From contig ML058452.1 of assembly GCA_003013855.2 (NCBI GenBank), forward strand, positions 1,316,810-1,380,809: DNA of 64,000 bases, given 5' to 3'. Shown here in pieces: positions 1 through 10,370 of the stretch. This DNA comes from Liriodendron chinense (Eukaryota > Streptophyta > Magnoliopsida > Magnoliales > Magnoliaceae). The position numbers were made by a program, and so were the translations under genes. Each line of letters opens with the position of its first letter. Position 1 is the first letter of the stretch. The notes under the pieces were generated by a model that was not told where the DNA came from, did not search any database, and saw only the letters and a list, made by a program, of their open reading frames with translations.

Positions 1-708
1 AACAGCGTAGACACGGGTGGGAGAATCCCTTCTTGTAGAAGACTTCATCTATCAACGTATATCGGGCTGATCTATAGCGGATGCGCCGAGCTTCTTTTTG
101 ATCGTCGGGTAATTCGCCCGATTGTAAAAACCGGATGATAGGATCTCTCCAATCTGGAGTTACCGATACTGGAAAAACCCCTGCGAATTCGTTTGACGAT
201 ATGCTTCGTTGAGGAAGGAACTCAATGGGTACCATCCTACCGAGCTCGTCGTCTGCTGATGACGCGAGCTTCGTGAGGGAATCTGCGTTTGTGTTCTTAT
301 CTCTAGGGATTCGAATGATTTCATAATGGTCAAAATGCGATAGTAGCTCCTGAGCCCTTTTCAGATATGCAGACATTCTTTCTCCTTTTGCTTGATATTC
401 CGCAGTCACTTGGCCGACCACAAGTTGTGAGTCGCTGTACACTCTTACCGATCGGATTCCTATTTCTGAGGCGAGACGAAGACCGGCTAAGAGGGCTTCA
501 TATTCGGCCTCGTTATTTGAAGCTTGGAATCCGAATCGAAGTGCGTACTGAATTTTAATCCCGTCAGGTGAGGATAAGACGAGGCCGGCTCCACTACCTT
601 GTGAATTGGAGGATCCATCGACGTGCAATAACCAGAAAGGTGTGACATGATTTACCTCCGGATCATGGACAAGTTTGCTATCACACTGAGCTTCGTGGGG
701 CTCGGTTA
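1..708 (-). pseudogene. Second (archaeal-type) RNase H and linker to integrase, Tat pol
   Basis: Translating the minus strand across about 40-520 gives an open stretch with NEAEYEALLAGLRLA, then VYSDSQLVV, then a segment ending DKNTNADSLTKLASS. These blocks carry the acidic and histidine/asparagine positions of an archaeal-type RNase H, the extra domain in Tat elements that follows the ordinary RNase H. In retrotransposition this class of domain removes RNA from RNA:DNA hybrids. The segment runs off the left edge towards the integrase, which is not in the window. It belongs to the same pol as the RT at 709-2438 but is separated from it by a frame break near 840-870. I see no internal stop in the stretch I translated. 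Confidence 0.75.
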
Positions 709-2438
709 ATTCAACGATGAAGTCGGCTACAGCTTGTCCTTTGATTGCAGCACGAGGTCGGTATCGTATATCGAATTCGCCTAATTCGACGGCCCATTTG
801 ACGAGGCGACCTGAAGTCTGGGGATTTTGCAATATTTACCGTAGTGGCTGATCGGTTAATACAACTATCAGGGTGTGCTTGAAAGTATGGCCTCAACTTT
901 CGAGCCGAGGTGATTAAAGCCAGGGCCAGCTTTTTGATTTGAGGATATCGTGTTTCCGAGCCGAGTAGGGCTTTGCTCGTGTAATAGACGGGCCTCTGCG
1001 TCCCTTCGTCGTCCCGGACAAGGGCTGAGCTAACTGCTGCTCCTGAGACCGCTAAATATAAAAGTAGTTCTTCGTTATGCGTCGGTTTGGACAATAGCGG
1101 TGGGGAGCTGAGATAGGCTTTCAACTCGATAAAAGCTTGCTCGCACTCTGAAGTCCAGGTCATTTCCTTACATTTACGCAATTGTTTGAAGAAAGGAAGA
1201 CACCGGTCAGTAGCCTTTGAAACGAATCTATTGAGTGCCGCGATCCTTCCTGTGAGCCGCTGGATTTCCTTCACTGTGCGAGGTGAGCTCATGTTGAGAA
1301 GGGCCTGAATTTTTTCGGGGTTAGCCTCAATTCCTCGCTGGTTTACCATGAAGCAGAGGAATTTTCCCGAGCTTACTCCAAAGGCGCATTTGCTAGGATT
1401 GAGCTTCATACGGTACTTCCTTAATATTTTGAAGGCGGTGCAGAGGTCGGCGACATGGTCTTCCGACCGCTTGCTCTTGACGAGCATGTCGTCTACGTAT
1501 ACTTCCATGGTCTTGCCAAGTTGATCTGCGAACATTTTGTTTACTAGTCATTGGTAGGTTGCTCCGGCATTCTTGAGCCCGAAGGGCATGACCTTATAGC
1601 AGTAGAGCCCCCGATCTGTGACGAACGCAGTCTTTTGCCTATCGGGAGCATACATCTGGATCTGATTGTACCCAGAGTAGGCGTCCATAAAGCTGAGGAG
1701 TTCATGCCCAGCAGTTGCGTCGACGAGCTGATCTATCCTTGGTAGCAGGAAGCTATCTTTAGGACAGGCTTTGTTCAGGTCGGTGTAATCCACACAGACC
1801 CTCCATTTCGCATTGGCCTTTTTGACGAGGACGACATTCGCCAACCAATCTGGATAACGTATTTCTTGGACAAATCCCGCCTTGCGTAGTTTCTGTACTT
1901 CTTCTTCGATTATCGTGTATCTTTTCGTGTTGAAAGTACGCCTTTTTTGACGGACCGGTCTGATGGTCGGGTCGACGTTTAGTCGGTGGACCATTATCTC
2001 CGGGCAAATTCCGGGCATTTCTTCATAAGACCACAGAAAAACATCTACATGCTCCTTCAAAAAGGCGTTCAAGCTCTCTCGTACCTTGTCCTTCAAACAT
2101 GATCCGATCTTGATGATCCTGGTCGGATCGGTCTCCGACAAGGGAATGTCGATCAACTCTTCGGCGGGTGACCCGCGCTCTTTCTCTTCTTCTCTTGGGT
2201 CTAAGGAGGACGTGTGAGAGACGGTTGACACTGCGCTTTTACTTTTCCCTCGTAGGAAAAGCTCGTAGCAACGACGGGCTTCCTGCTGATCTCCTCTGAC
2301 CACACCGATTCCTTCGTCAGTTTCGAACTTCATTGCTAGGTGATAGATGGAAACGGCGGCTTTGAGAGCTCGCAGGATAGGGCGGCCGATGATGGCGTTA
2401 TAGGCAGATGGGGTATTCACGACAAGGAAGTCAATCAT
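709..2438 (-). pseudogene. Reverse transcriptase and first RNase H, Tat-lineage pol
   Basis: Two minus-strand reading frames form one RT/RNase H region. The upstream part (1548-2438) starts in the protease-RT linker and contains VCVDYTDLNKACPKDSF and FMDAYSGYNQI, the fingers and palm motifs of Gypsy RT. It ends with PFGLKNAGATYQ at an in-frame stop around 1545-1547. The downstream part (711-1535) resumes at once with the catalytic YVDDMLVKSK and continues through the connection and RNase H fold (RPVYYTSKALLGSE). Near 868 the frame shifts, and a stop follows near 838, so the end of RNase H is out of frame. The stop inside RT and the shift in RNase H make the copy non-functional. The family assignment is firm; exact domain edges are by eye. 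Confidence 0.88.
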
Positions 2439-2451
2439 AATTATTTTCTGG

Positions 2452-2739
2452 TTAGGTTCTTCCCCAGGCGGTAACTGGCAGAGTTATTTCTCCTTCAGGC
2501 ATAATGCTGTCCCCTGTAAATCCGGTCAATGCTATTTTGACCGGCCTCAGCCTGGATCGGTCGATCTTCATTTTCTCAAAAGCTGAAGTGTACAAGATAT
2601 CAACCGAGCTCCCTGTGTCAACCATCATCCTATGGAGTCTTTTGTTGGCGACCACCATCGAAACGATAAGGGAGTCGTCATGTGGGTGTACGATCCCTCG
2701 AGCATCCTCTTCGATAAACGTTATTGCGCGCGAGGTCAC
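2452..2739 (-). pseudogene. Retropepsin-type aspartic protease, Tat-lineage
   Basis: The translated stretch has the aspartic protease signature VDTGSSVDILY followed by a hydrophobic beta-rich segment and ends near AWGRT. In these elements the protease dimerises and cuts the gag-pol polyprotein during particle maturation. The DTGSS triad is intact, so this domain looks undamaged. It overlaps the C-terminal gag frame (2678-3142) in another frame and is separated from the RT frame by a stop near 2440, so in this copy it is not joined to pol in one frame. It has no promoter of its own and would be expressed only from the LTR. Confidence 0.8.
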
Positions 2740-3142
2740 CTTTGCGACCTTTGCAGGTCGACTGGTGATGTTGACTGAGGGCTCCGGTTGGGACGTTCTT
2801 CCTTGCCGTACATAGTTTTTGCAGGGAGTTTCCGAAATCTCCAGTGGTCGGCCCTCCGAAGATCATGTGGATTTCTTCCACAGGATTATTACTCTGTTCC
2901 TCAGTCAGCTCTGCGGCTCGACCTTCGTCCCTCCGGCCGTCCGAACGCTGAGCGATGTAGTCTTTCAAAAATCCTTGCTGGATGAGGGCCTTTATCTGTC
3001 GCTTTAAGTCAAAGCAATCCACGGTGTTGTGACCGTGGTCTTTATGATATAAACAGTACCTTGATTTCGACCTTCTATTGGGGTCGGTCTTTATCTTCGC
3101 AAGCCGTTCGAAGGTGTGCTTGCTTTTTTCTACTAAGTACAC
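2678..3142 (-). pseudogene. gag C-terminal part with zinc-knuckle-like motif
   Basis: This minus-strand frame continues gag after a break near 3150-3190. Residues around 28-45 read RYCLYHKDHGHNTVDCFDLK, a CX3HX4HX4C arrangement that takes the place of the classical CCHC knuckle in Tat elements and presumably binds the RNA genome. The following QIKALIQQGFLKDYI is also typical of this family. Beyond about residue 110 the frame leaves the homologous sequence, because the protease is in a different frame. It is part of the Tat gag broken into three pieces here. Confidence 0.75.
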
Positions 3143-3193
3143 CTGTTCGATGGTTTTGTTAAGCGGCGTGTATTTTTCGAACCGCGGTGCTGG

Positions 3194-3913
3194 TTATTTT
3201 GCTCCTCGGGCAGGCCCATTCCAAGCCGGCGATCTCCGCTCCGATCTATGCTTTTTCGAATTGCTATTTTCCTGACGTTCTTTATTTCTGGACGTCGGTC
3301 GGTGAGCGTTAACCAGTTCCTCAGCGTTGATGTGCTTCGCCGCTCGATCTAAAAATTCGGCCACGGACTGAGGCGGCTCCTCCCCAACAGACCAAAGGAA
3401 TCTTCGGTCCCGTAGCCCTCCAATCATAGTGTGTAATAGCATATCCTGTGAGAGGTTTTTGACTTGTACTGCTTCAGAATTGAAGCCCGCGAGATAGTCT
3501 TTTAGCGACTTATCTTCTTTTTGCTTGACTGCAGTGAGATGAGTTGAATGCTTCCTTAGGTCGGTGCTGCCGATGAATTGAGTGGCGAAGGCTCTACTCA
3601 ATTGGGAGAACAAGCTAATTGTCCTTGGTTTCAAGTTGCGGAACCAAGTCCATGCTGAGCTCGTCGATGACAACGGGAAGGCTTTATACATAATGTGTCC
3701 ACTGGCTCCGAGGAGTTCCATTCGGACTTTGAAATTTTCTAGGTGTTCCGCCGGATCTCCTATCCCTGAATACTGCTTTAATTGTGGAATTTTGAAACCT
3801 TTGGGAAGGGGCTCTGCGCGAACCTCGTCGGTAAATGGTGATTCAGATGAGTCGACCAGTGCATCTACTGCAATAGGGGCCCTGGCCCGCTGTGCCCTTT
3901 GAATATCGCCCAT
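3194..3913 (-). pseudogene. gag core (capsid-like), Tat-lineage
   Basis: A 239-residue frame contains the retrotransposon gag core: LPKGFKIPQLKQYSGIGDP, then AFPLSSTSSAWTWFRNLKP, then FATQFIGSTDLRKH and DYLAGFNSEAVQV. These are the conserved blocks of plant Gypsy gag, where the capsid protein assembles the particle around the genomic RNA. Its C-terminal end becomes lysine- and arginine-rich (NSKKHRSERRSP), which fits a linker before the zinc knuckle at 2678-3142. A stop at 3914 separates it from the N-terminal gag sequence upstream. No flanking host gene is implied. Confidence 0.85.
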
Positions 3914-4303
3914 TTATTCCCGAAGCTCTTTCAACTCCGCTTCCAGTGGGCTTATATTGTCGTCCATCTGGTCGCTAGCTTCATGATCGGATCGTTCATG
4001 CTCGAGACAAGCCGTCCTCTTTTCTTCTAGCTTATGGCGTAGGTCGTTTGCGAGCAAATCTGTAGCTGGTCGGGATCTCGTTTCGCTTGACTGGTTGACG
4101 GCTTCATGTTCTTCGACCAAAGATGGTCAATGAGAACATTGGGGTGCTCGAGTTTAATGAGAGTGTTGAGATTGCAGAGGCTCCTCACGGTCTCTGCCGC
4201 TTGAAGCTGTCGGGCAGACTAGGCCAACTAACATAGCTTTAATTTCGTCTAGCCTCTGGTCCACATAGCCGAATCGTTCATCAACACCCCCTAGTCTTTG
4301 GGC

Positions 4304-4338
<35 letters not shown>

Positions 4339-4526
4339 TGCTCTTCGAGAAGGGACAACCTGATTCTTCGATTGCGAGGCCTTTGTTGCCCCCCCTGCTG
4401 AGTAAAACGAGGGGAGTTCCCCCACATTGGATGGCAGGGGTCTCGGGGAACTGATCCTTCATTGTCGGAGTCTGAAGGTCCAGCGATTGCAGGCGCTTTT
4501 CCTTTATATTTTCTTTTCTCGGCCAT
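3914..4526 (-). pseudogene. gag N-terminal region broken by a 33-base C tract
   Basis: The likely original gag start is the ATG at 4526 (MAEKRKYKGKAP), about 100 bases inside the PBS. The frame reads into a long run of C on the plus strand (4306-4338), which would encode a glycine run, and then ends. Sequence resembling the rest of the N-terminal gag (RLGGVDERFGYVDQRLDEIK) continues in a different frame just past the tract, and an acidic, charged segment follows at 3914-4120. The C tract therefore sits inside a former coding sequence and shifts the frame. Its length may also be a sequencing or assembly artefact. Confidence 0.6.
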
Positions 4527-4629
4527 GATAAAAGAAAATATAAAGAAAATATAGAGAAAATGTTACGATTGTCTTGAGCGTTTGGGTGAGAACACGGACT
4601 TCCTGGTTGCAGGAAAAATAAACGCGAAG

Positions 4630-4647
4630 TTTCCACAGACGGCGCCA
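4630..4647 (-). other. Primer binding site of the Tat element
   Basis: The minus strand reads TGGCGCCGTCTGTGGAAA, three bases after the end of the LTR. TGGCGCC starts are usual for PBSs of Tat and Athila elements and pair with the 3' end of a host tRNA that primes minus-strand DNA synthesis. Its position beside the TG...CA LTR fixes the element's orientation. Confidence 0.85.
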
Positions 4648-4650
4648 ATC

Positions 4651-5281
4651 TGTTGATGCTCGAAAATAGTCAACAGACGAGATGAGGTGACCTCCAACTG
4701 GTCAGCAAATGAATACAGTTGATCTCCGGTAGGTGTGCGGCCTGGATCTGAGCCGGAAGCTACTTAAATCCTATAGAACACGAAGGAAAGCAAAAGAAGA
4801 AGGGGTGGCTGGGATCCAGCCGTTAGCCCTCCGATGCCTAAATTAGTTTGGATTCTAAAAAGGACAATCGTCTCTCTTGAGATCAGTTGTTGTGTCATAC
4901 CTTGATAATGAAGAGGACGCCTCAATTTATAAACTTAGGTTGCAGGATTACGTTCCCTTTCTGCAGCCGTGATGTTCCGAGATTTCCTGAGCTGTCCCGT
5001 GATCTTTGGAGATTTTTGACGGGTTGGTTAGAGATTTCCCGGATTCTTTTTCTCTTATTGCGCACAAACTTAAGAAAATTGCGGTAACGGAACCAACTCG
5101 TTATAATGAAAGAGGTCAGCCTTATGAGGTCGTTTAGAGGGATCACCTCTTCTCTCTAGACTAGGTCGGTCAGACTTGACGACCTATTTTCAAGTCGTGC
5201 TGTCTGCCCTCAGGTCAGATTCGAGCTGAATAGGCTGATCCTAGATCTATCCTGAGGTCAGCTCGTATTCTTCTCACAACA
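4651..5281 (-). repeat. 5' LTR of the Tat element (631 bp)
   Basis: The segment starts TGTTG and ends CAACA on the plus strand, an inverted pair as expected for LTR ends. It directly flanks the PBS. A TATA-like sequence lies at about 4924-4932 on the minus strand. The partner 3' LTR is outside the window, so LTR identity and age cannot be judged here. Confidence 0.8.
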
Positions 5282-5560
5282 CGTTCCACACCAGACCTCA
5301 TTCCAAAACGTCCAGATCGTGGACCCGGAATTGGATTATTCAGTCCACATGTAGTCTGAAAACATACGTCATGAACGTTCCACACCAGACCTCATTCCAA
5401 AACGTCCAGATCGTGGACCCGGAATTGGATCATTCAATCCATATGTAGTCTGAAAACATACGTCATAAACGTTCCACACCAGACCTCATTACAAAACGTC
5501 CAGATCGTGGACCCGGAATTGGATCATTCAATCCACATGTAGTCTGAAAACATACGTCAT
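5282..5560. repeat. 94-bp tandem repeat, three copies
   Basis: Three head-to-tail units begin at about 5281, 5375 and 5469, each starting CGTTCCACACCAGACCTC and ending near AACATACGTCAT. The spacing is 94 bp in both intervals and the copies differ at only a few positions. The first unit begins at the end of the Tat LTR, so the array was probably cut by that insertion and may continue beyond the element's other end. Confidence 0.92.
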
Positions 5561-6825
5561 CCACTGAGGGCTAACTAGATGTACGGTTACAAATGAAAAA
5601 ATCATCACCATTAGATTTGTAAGTGCTGCCTTGGATTGGGGCATACGGCTGGCCTAGATATTTGAGTAACCAAGTTTTGCAACACCCGATTATTATAATT
5701 GGTCGGAATTGTTGTCATTGTGTTTGGATCAAACGGTCAGATCATTGATCTAGACCAACCATCCTGTGCGTCCATCCTTGATTGCCTACCCCTTTTAACA
5801 ATTACTTGAATGAATGATCATCAATGGAAAGGGAAAAGGATGGTCCATATTGATCATATTGTGGGTTCCACCGTTGATTGCCCATCAATGTAATCCGCTT
5901 TTGTCAGATGATCTTAACCATCGATGGTTAGGAAAATGGACGGCTCATATATAATCTAAACATTGATTTAGAACATGGGTCTCACCCTTAATTGCCCATC
6001 ACTACAGCAAAATTCACTTTTATTGGATGATCTGCCCATCCATCCTACGGTTAGGGAAATAGACGAACCATATTGATCATAGTAGAAATGGTTTGATCAT
6101 TCATCTAGATCATCCATCAGTGGGTCCCACCATTGATTGTTCATCACTATTAGAAAAATCTTACTTTTTTTTTAACTTGATCATCCATCCAATGCTCAAG
6201 AAAATTGAATGTCTGTATTGATCATGCTGCAATTGGTTTGATAGTTAATCTAGACTATACATCATTGTGTCTCACCCTTGATTGCCCACCTCTCCCCGGA
6301 GTTCATATTGCTAAATACTTAATCCTGATTGCCCTTTCAATGTCCAGGGAAATGGATGGTCCATATTGTTCATTCTAGAAATGTTCAATAGTAAACTAAA
6401 TCACGTGTCATGCATGTGGTCTCACCCTTGATTTCCCACCCCTAAAAAAATCACTTGGGTCGGATGATCTTATTCTTCCAATCAACCACTAAGTAATGGA
6501 TGGTCCGCATTAAACATGCTACAAATGATATGATTATTGATTTAGACCATTCATCGTATGCCCAACTTCAATTGCCCATCTCTGGTAGAAAACCACTTTG
6601 TCCCGATGATCCTAACCTCTAAATGCCTAAGGATATGGAAGATCCATAATGATGAAAGTATAAAGAGTTTGATCATTGATCTAAACCATCCATCATATGG
6701 TCCCACCTGTCGACAGCCCCATGCCTATCAAAATCACTTTGATTGGGTAATCTTAGTTGTCCAATCGATAGTTAAGAAAATAGGTAGCCATACCACAAAT
6801 ACCTTAGTCATTGATTTAGACTCGC
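5561..6825. repeat. Degenerate ~140-bp tandem array, non-coding
   Basis: A phrase close to CACCCTTGATTGCCCATC recurs near 5785, 5873, 5988, 6132, 6268, 6427, 6568 and, poorly, 6706. Between occurrences there are recurring blocks such as GATGGTCCATATTGATCAT and TTGATCTAGACCATCCATC. The spacing is 88-159 bp and settles near 140 bp in the right half. No gene is visible. It is an old, diverged tandem array or the body of an unrecognised element, and it is the insertion site of the Copia element. Confidence 0.6.
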
Positions 6826-6830
6826 TGTTA

Positions 6831-7322
6831 TGGTTGATCCAGTGCCTTTAATCATAGTACAGAGAAGGCCTTCGTTGGTTCGACCAGTGCCCCTCTTGGT
6901 TCTTGGATTTAACCTTGCTACACGCTGTGATGTTTTGATCATTTTTTGTTCGATCGAGATTTGTCATCGAGTTCTATCAGTCTAACTGTGGAAACGTGTA
7001 AGTTTGTTTAAGTGTGGAATTTGTTTCCTAATCTTATGTGGGAGTATATAAGTACCTTCGTAATTGCGATTATGGTAATGGAAGGGGGACTATAATGAAT
7101 ATTCAAGGGTTTTGAGGAAAAGCTAGGGTTTCTATTGTAAGTTGTTTCGTCTCTTATAACTTTCTTCTGGTTATAGTGGATTGATCGTCTCTTTAATTTG
7201 TGCCGTGGTTTTTTCCCACAATAATTTTTCACCTAAAATCTCATATGTTCTTTGTGTTTATTTAGATTTTTTGTTATCTATTGCTTGTTTGATTTGATTT
7301 GAGGTTACTTCTTCTCCCAACA
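6831..7322 (+). repeat. 5' LTR of the Copia element
   Basis: It begins TGGTTGATCCAGTGCC and ends CTCCCAACA. A TATA-like GTATATAAG lies at about 7044-7052. A degenerate initiator-Met PBS (TGGTATTAGCGC) follows at about 7325-7336. Before the TATA box it has the phrase TTCGATCGAG, related to the CGATC motifs seen in other LTRs here. It aligns throughout with 34741-35250. Confidence 0.85.
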
Positions 7323-7387
7323 AATGGTATTAGCGCATCATTGATGAGACTACCACAGGCTTATAGACGAAGTTTGAGAGCATCTAC

Positions 7388-7569
7388 ATGATGAAGTCTC
7401 TCACCAATCATTTATATCTGAAGAAACAGTTTTACACTCTGAAGATAGCGAAAGGGTCGGATCTCTCTAAGCATATTAATGTCTTTAATAAGCAGGTTTG
7501 CAAGTTGACAAGCGTAGAGGTGAAGATTGATGAAAAAGACAAAGCTCTTATTTTGTTGACATCTTTCTC
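7388..7569 (+). pseudogene. Copia gag fragment, cut by the Tekay insertion
   Basis: The reading frame contains LYLKKQFYTLKIAKGSDLSKHINVF (positions about 10-35 of the frame) and DEKDKALILLTSF, conserved blocks of Copia gag (UBN2-type). It stops being homologous exactly where the Tekay LTR starts at 7570. The remainder resumes at 26758 with SESDEYLVDTL. Only about 50 bases separate the PBS from recognisable mid-gag, so the N-terminal third of gag seems to have been deleted. Confidence 0.8.
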
Positions 7570-9337
7570 TGTAACGCCCCGAAATTTCGACTCTCGTGGA
7601 CAACACAATCTGTCAAGTTTTCCGGTGTTAACTCCTGTGGGTTAAGGTCACTATTCCACACACTCATACTGTATTTACATACATCCATGTTATTCAAGCA
7701 TAATGACAGAAATTAAAGATCTTATTCCATAATCTTTTACTCTAAGTTCGAAATCAAATGTAAAACATGTCTAAACAAAAGTTTCACTTAATGTCTCCAT
7801 AAAAGAAAACTTATTACGAATTCAAGTAAATAAATTTATTCTATTAAAGGAAGTAAATGAATCATTATCAAGCTACGTTAGCTTCATCGTCCGCCATTTG
7901 CTGCCACGAGCCTTCATATTCTTCACCATGCAAATCGGGCTCATCTAACGGATCGTCACTTGCAATGTCTGGTGGTGCTTTAAAAACACCGTCGCAGAAG
8001 GACGTGAGTTGCTCGCGATCAACTAAGTGAGGATCACCCACTAAGACTAGTACAATAATATCCAAACACAATGCATTTATCAAACAAAACACGCAAAAAG
8101 AAAATATCTTTAATTAATGCGATGCATGAAATGCATACTCTGGCTCAAGCACCCTGACCAAATGAGATGGGATCACTCCACTCTTCTCACCAGCCACTAG
8201 TTACTAGAGGTTCTAGTTAGGACGGGATCACTCCACTCTTCCCATACACCAATATCCAGTCAATGAAACGGGCCCATGCACACTTTCACTAGCAGGCGAT
8301 GAATGCATAATTTAGTTCCACATTTATTTAAGTAGTTTATCATCCAGTAGTTTTAATGATGTTCACATCCCAAGGTTGCTCTTTACCCCATCCATGTTCC
8401 GTCATGACGTAGAATAGCCGTTTCCTCTCAATAGGGGCCAACCACGAAAAGACGTACACATCTTAGTCAAGATGAGACACATGGCACCCAAAACACTCGT
8501 ATCTGTCTCAGGAGTCCATCATTTACACATTTACATAGATCCTTGGCAATTCATTAACATCACGTTCATAGTCTTGCCAAAATACATCACATGGGCTTCT
8601 TATGAATCAATTATTCTCCACACATACAGTTATACTATCCATGGGGCAAAGGCTTCCATTAAGACGACATCCATACATATAAACATTCTCACACATGAAT
8701 TATAATATTCATCTTATACATGTGAACAAACATATTGAAGCATGGTGCGTACATAATATCATATACACATGTAACTAATCATCATTCTTTCCTTAACCAC
8801 CACATATAACATATAATCTATATAAAACAAAATTTCAGTGAGTTAATGTCAAACATATTCATCAATACACGGTTTCATAGAGGATTCACAACCATTCATG
8901 TTTTCAAGTGACATACAACAAACCATAACAACAAGGCACAATTTTGACATTCCATTCGATATTGTTGTAGTTAGGCTTAAAAGGAATCCTCACCTTAGAG
9001 TTCGGATGATTTGAGTTATTGATAGGGTGCACCTCTTCTAGATCCTAAACCTAATACGATTGTGAAAACACACAGTTAAGAATTATTTCAGTATGATATT
9101 CATTATTATGATCATCTAAGATTAGGTCCATCATAAGGTTAAGGTGTAGGCTGGATATACGGGATAAATACCATAGTAGATAGGGCTTACCTCTTAGGAA
9201 TTCGGATCCTGGCTGAGTCGACTCGGTTCAGTCAAGTTCTTCTTCTCTTCCTCTCTTTCTTCTTCCTTCGTTTTTCCTTTCTCTTTCTTCTGTTTTTCTC
9301 CTCCTCCTTCCCTGGAAGGAGTTTCAGCAGCAAGGTC

Positions 9338-9369
<32 letters not shown>

Positions 9370-10355
9370 TCTAACGATCTTGGAGGCGGTAGGGGCCAAC
9401 AGAGGGTTTTTATAACTCTCTCTAGTCGGTGGCTAGGGTTCGGAGGAAGCTTCTAGTTCCGATTTCGTAGTTCAACTAGGAGACGATGGAAAGATCGGAT
9501 CTCTCTACACATCGACTCCTTACGTATGAAGACCGTCCAAAGAGTAGGTAGGGTCCAAAAAAGGTTTTAGAAGTGGTCTCATGTGCCCATGCAGAGTGGT
9601 GGATCGGATCTTGATCCTTCTTCTTTCGAACGATAGTTTGGAACGGGTCATACAAGTGACGGTCGGCCGAGATTTTCAAACGGACTACGTTTGGCTGGCC
9701 CATTATTTGAATGGACGGAGTGGATTTGGTAGTGGGGTCCACTAAGAGGGGCAGTGTTGCACCGTCCACTGTTGACACGAAACGAAAAAGACGAGGGGGG
9801 GGGGGGGGGGGGGGGATGCGGCGTCGTGCGCACGCGGTACGAAAATAGTGTGCAACTTGCATTCTCCGCAGGTGGGGTCCACTGAGGTGGATCGAGTTGA
9901 TCCGGCCCACTAGATGTGTTAACAACATAAAATTAACCGTCGACATGAAATTTTGGTCGAATCCGAGTTGTGGTGGGCCATCTATTAACCATTTTCTGAT
10001 TAGGGCACTTGCAAAATGATCGGGGAGCTGATTTTCGACGTGTATGGTTATTTTGTATTAGATAGGCCATACACAAAGTTTAGGGTCCAAACTGATCATG
10101 GAAAACTAGGTTACTTAAATGGTGAGATTTAGGTAGTGGCATTTTCGTAATTTTTAAAAAAGGGTGAGTTTAACAAGATCCAGCAGTTCTAGACTGTTAT
10201 ACGGGTTAATTTGAGCAACTTTTATAAATGGGCCCCCCTTAGATTCCTCACGGTTGATTAGATATGAATTTCTCAAGATCAACTGCTATATTTTTAAAAA
10301 AAAAAAAAATCAAAATTAAATAGAAGAAAATAAAGAGAAAAAATGGGGTGTTACA
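7570..10355 (-). repeat. 3' LTR of the Tekay element (2.79 kb)
   Basis: On the plus strand it begins TGTAACGCCCCG and ends GGGGTGTTACA. It aligns end to end with 23904-26757, with scattered differences. This copy holds a run of 29 C (9339-9367) where the other LTR has a CT microsatellite, and a run of 21 G (9795-9815) where the other has 10. Internal open frames carry no recognisable protein. Confidence 0.93.
9339..9367. repeat. Poly-C tract (29 C)
   Basis: An uninterrupted run of 29 C in the left Tekay LTR. The matching site in the right LTR (about 25681-25730) is a CT-rich microsatellite, so the pure C run arose after insertion or is an assembly artefact. Confidence 0.9.
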
Positions 10356-10369
10356 CTCCACCCCCCTTA
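10356..10369 (-). other. Polypurine tract of the Tekay element
   Basis: The minus strand reads AAGGGGGGTGGAG directly before the 3' LTR. Such purine runs resist RNase H and prime plus-strand DNA synthesis. It supports both the LTR boundary and the orientation. Confidence 0.8.
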
Positions 10370-10370
10370 A

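Larger units (their letters stand above)
1..5281 (-). mobile_element. Tat-lineage Ty3/Gypsy retrotransposon, 5' part, degenerate
   Basis: A minus-strand LTR retrotransposon enters from the left window edge, so its integrase and 3' LTR are missing. In element order it shows a 5' LTR (4651-5281), a PBS (4630-4647), gag (4526 down to about 2740), an aspartic protease, RT, an RNase H, and a second RNase H of the archaeal type. The second RNase H and the YVDDMLVKSK form of the RT active site are typical of the Tat branch (Tat/Ogre/Retand). The reading frame is broken by several frameshifts and stops and by a 33-base C tract, so this copy cannot make a full polyprotein. The bases after the LTR (CGTTC, 5282-5286) should be one target-site duplicate; the other copy is outside the window. 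Confidence 0.9.

Noticed and set aside
4281..4526. A glycine-run protein
   Set aside because: The glycine run is the translation of the poly-C tract; the true gag sequence continues in another frame.
8472..8705. An open frame repeated at 24752-25036
   Set aside because: It is the same position in the two Tekay LTRs; conservation reflects common origin, not coding.
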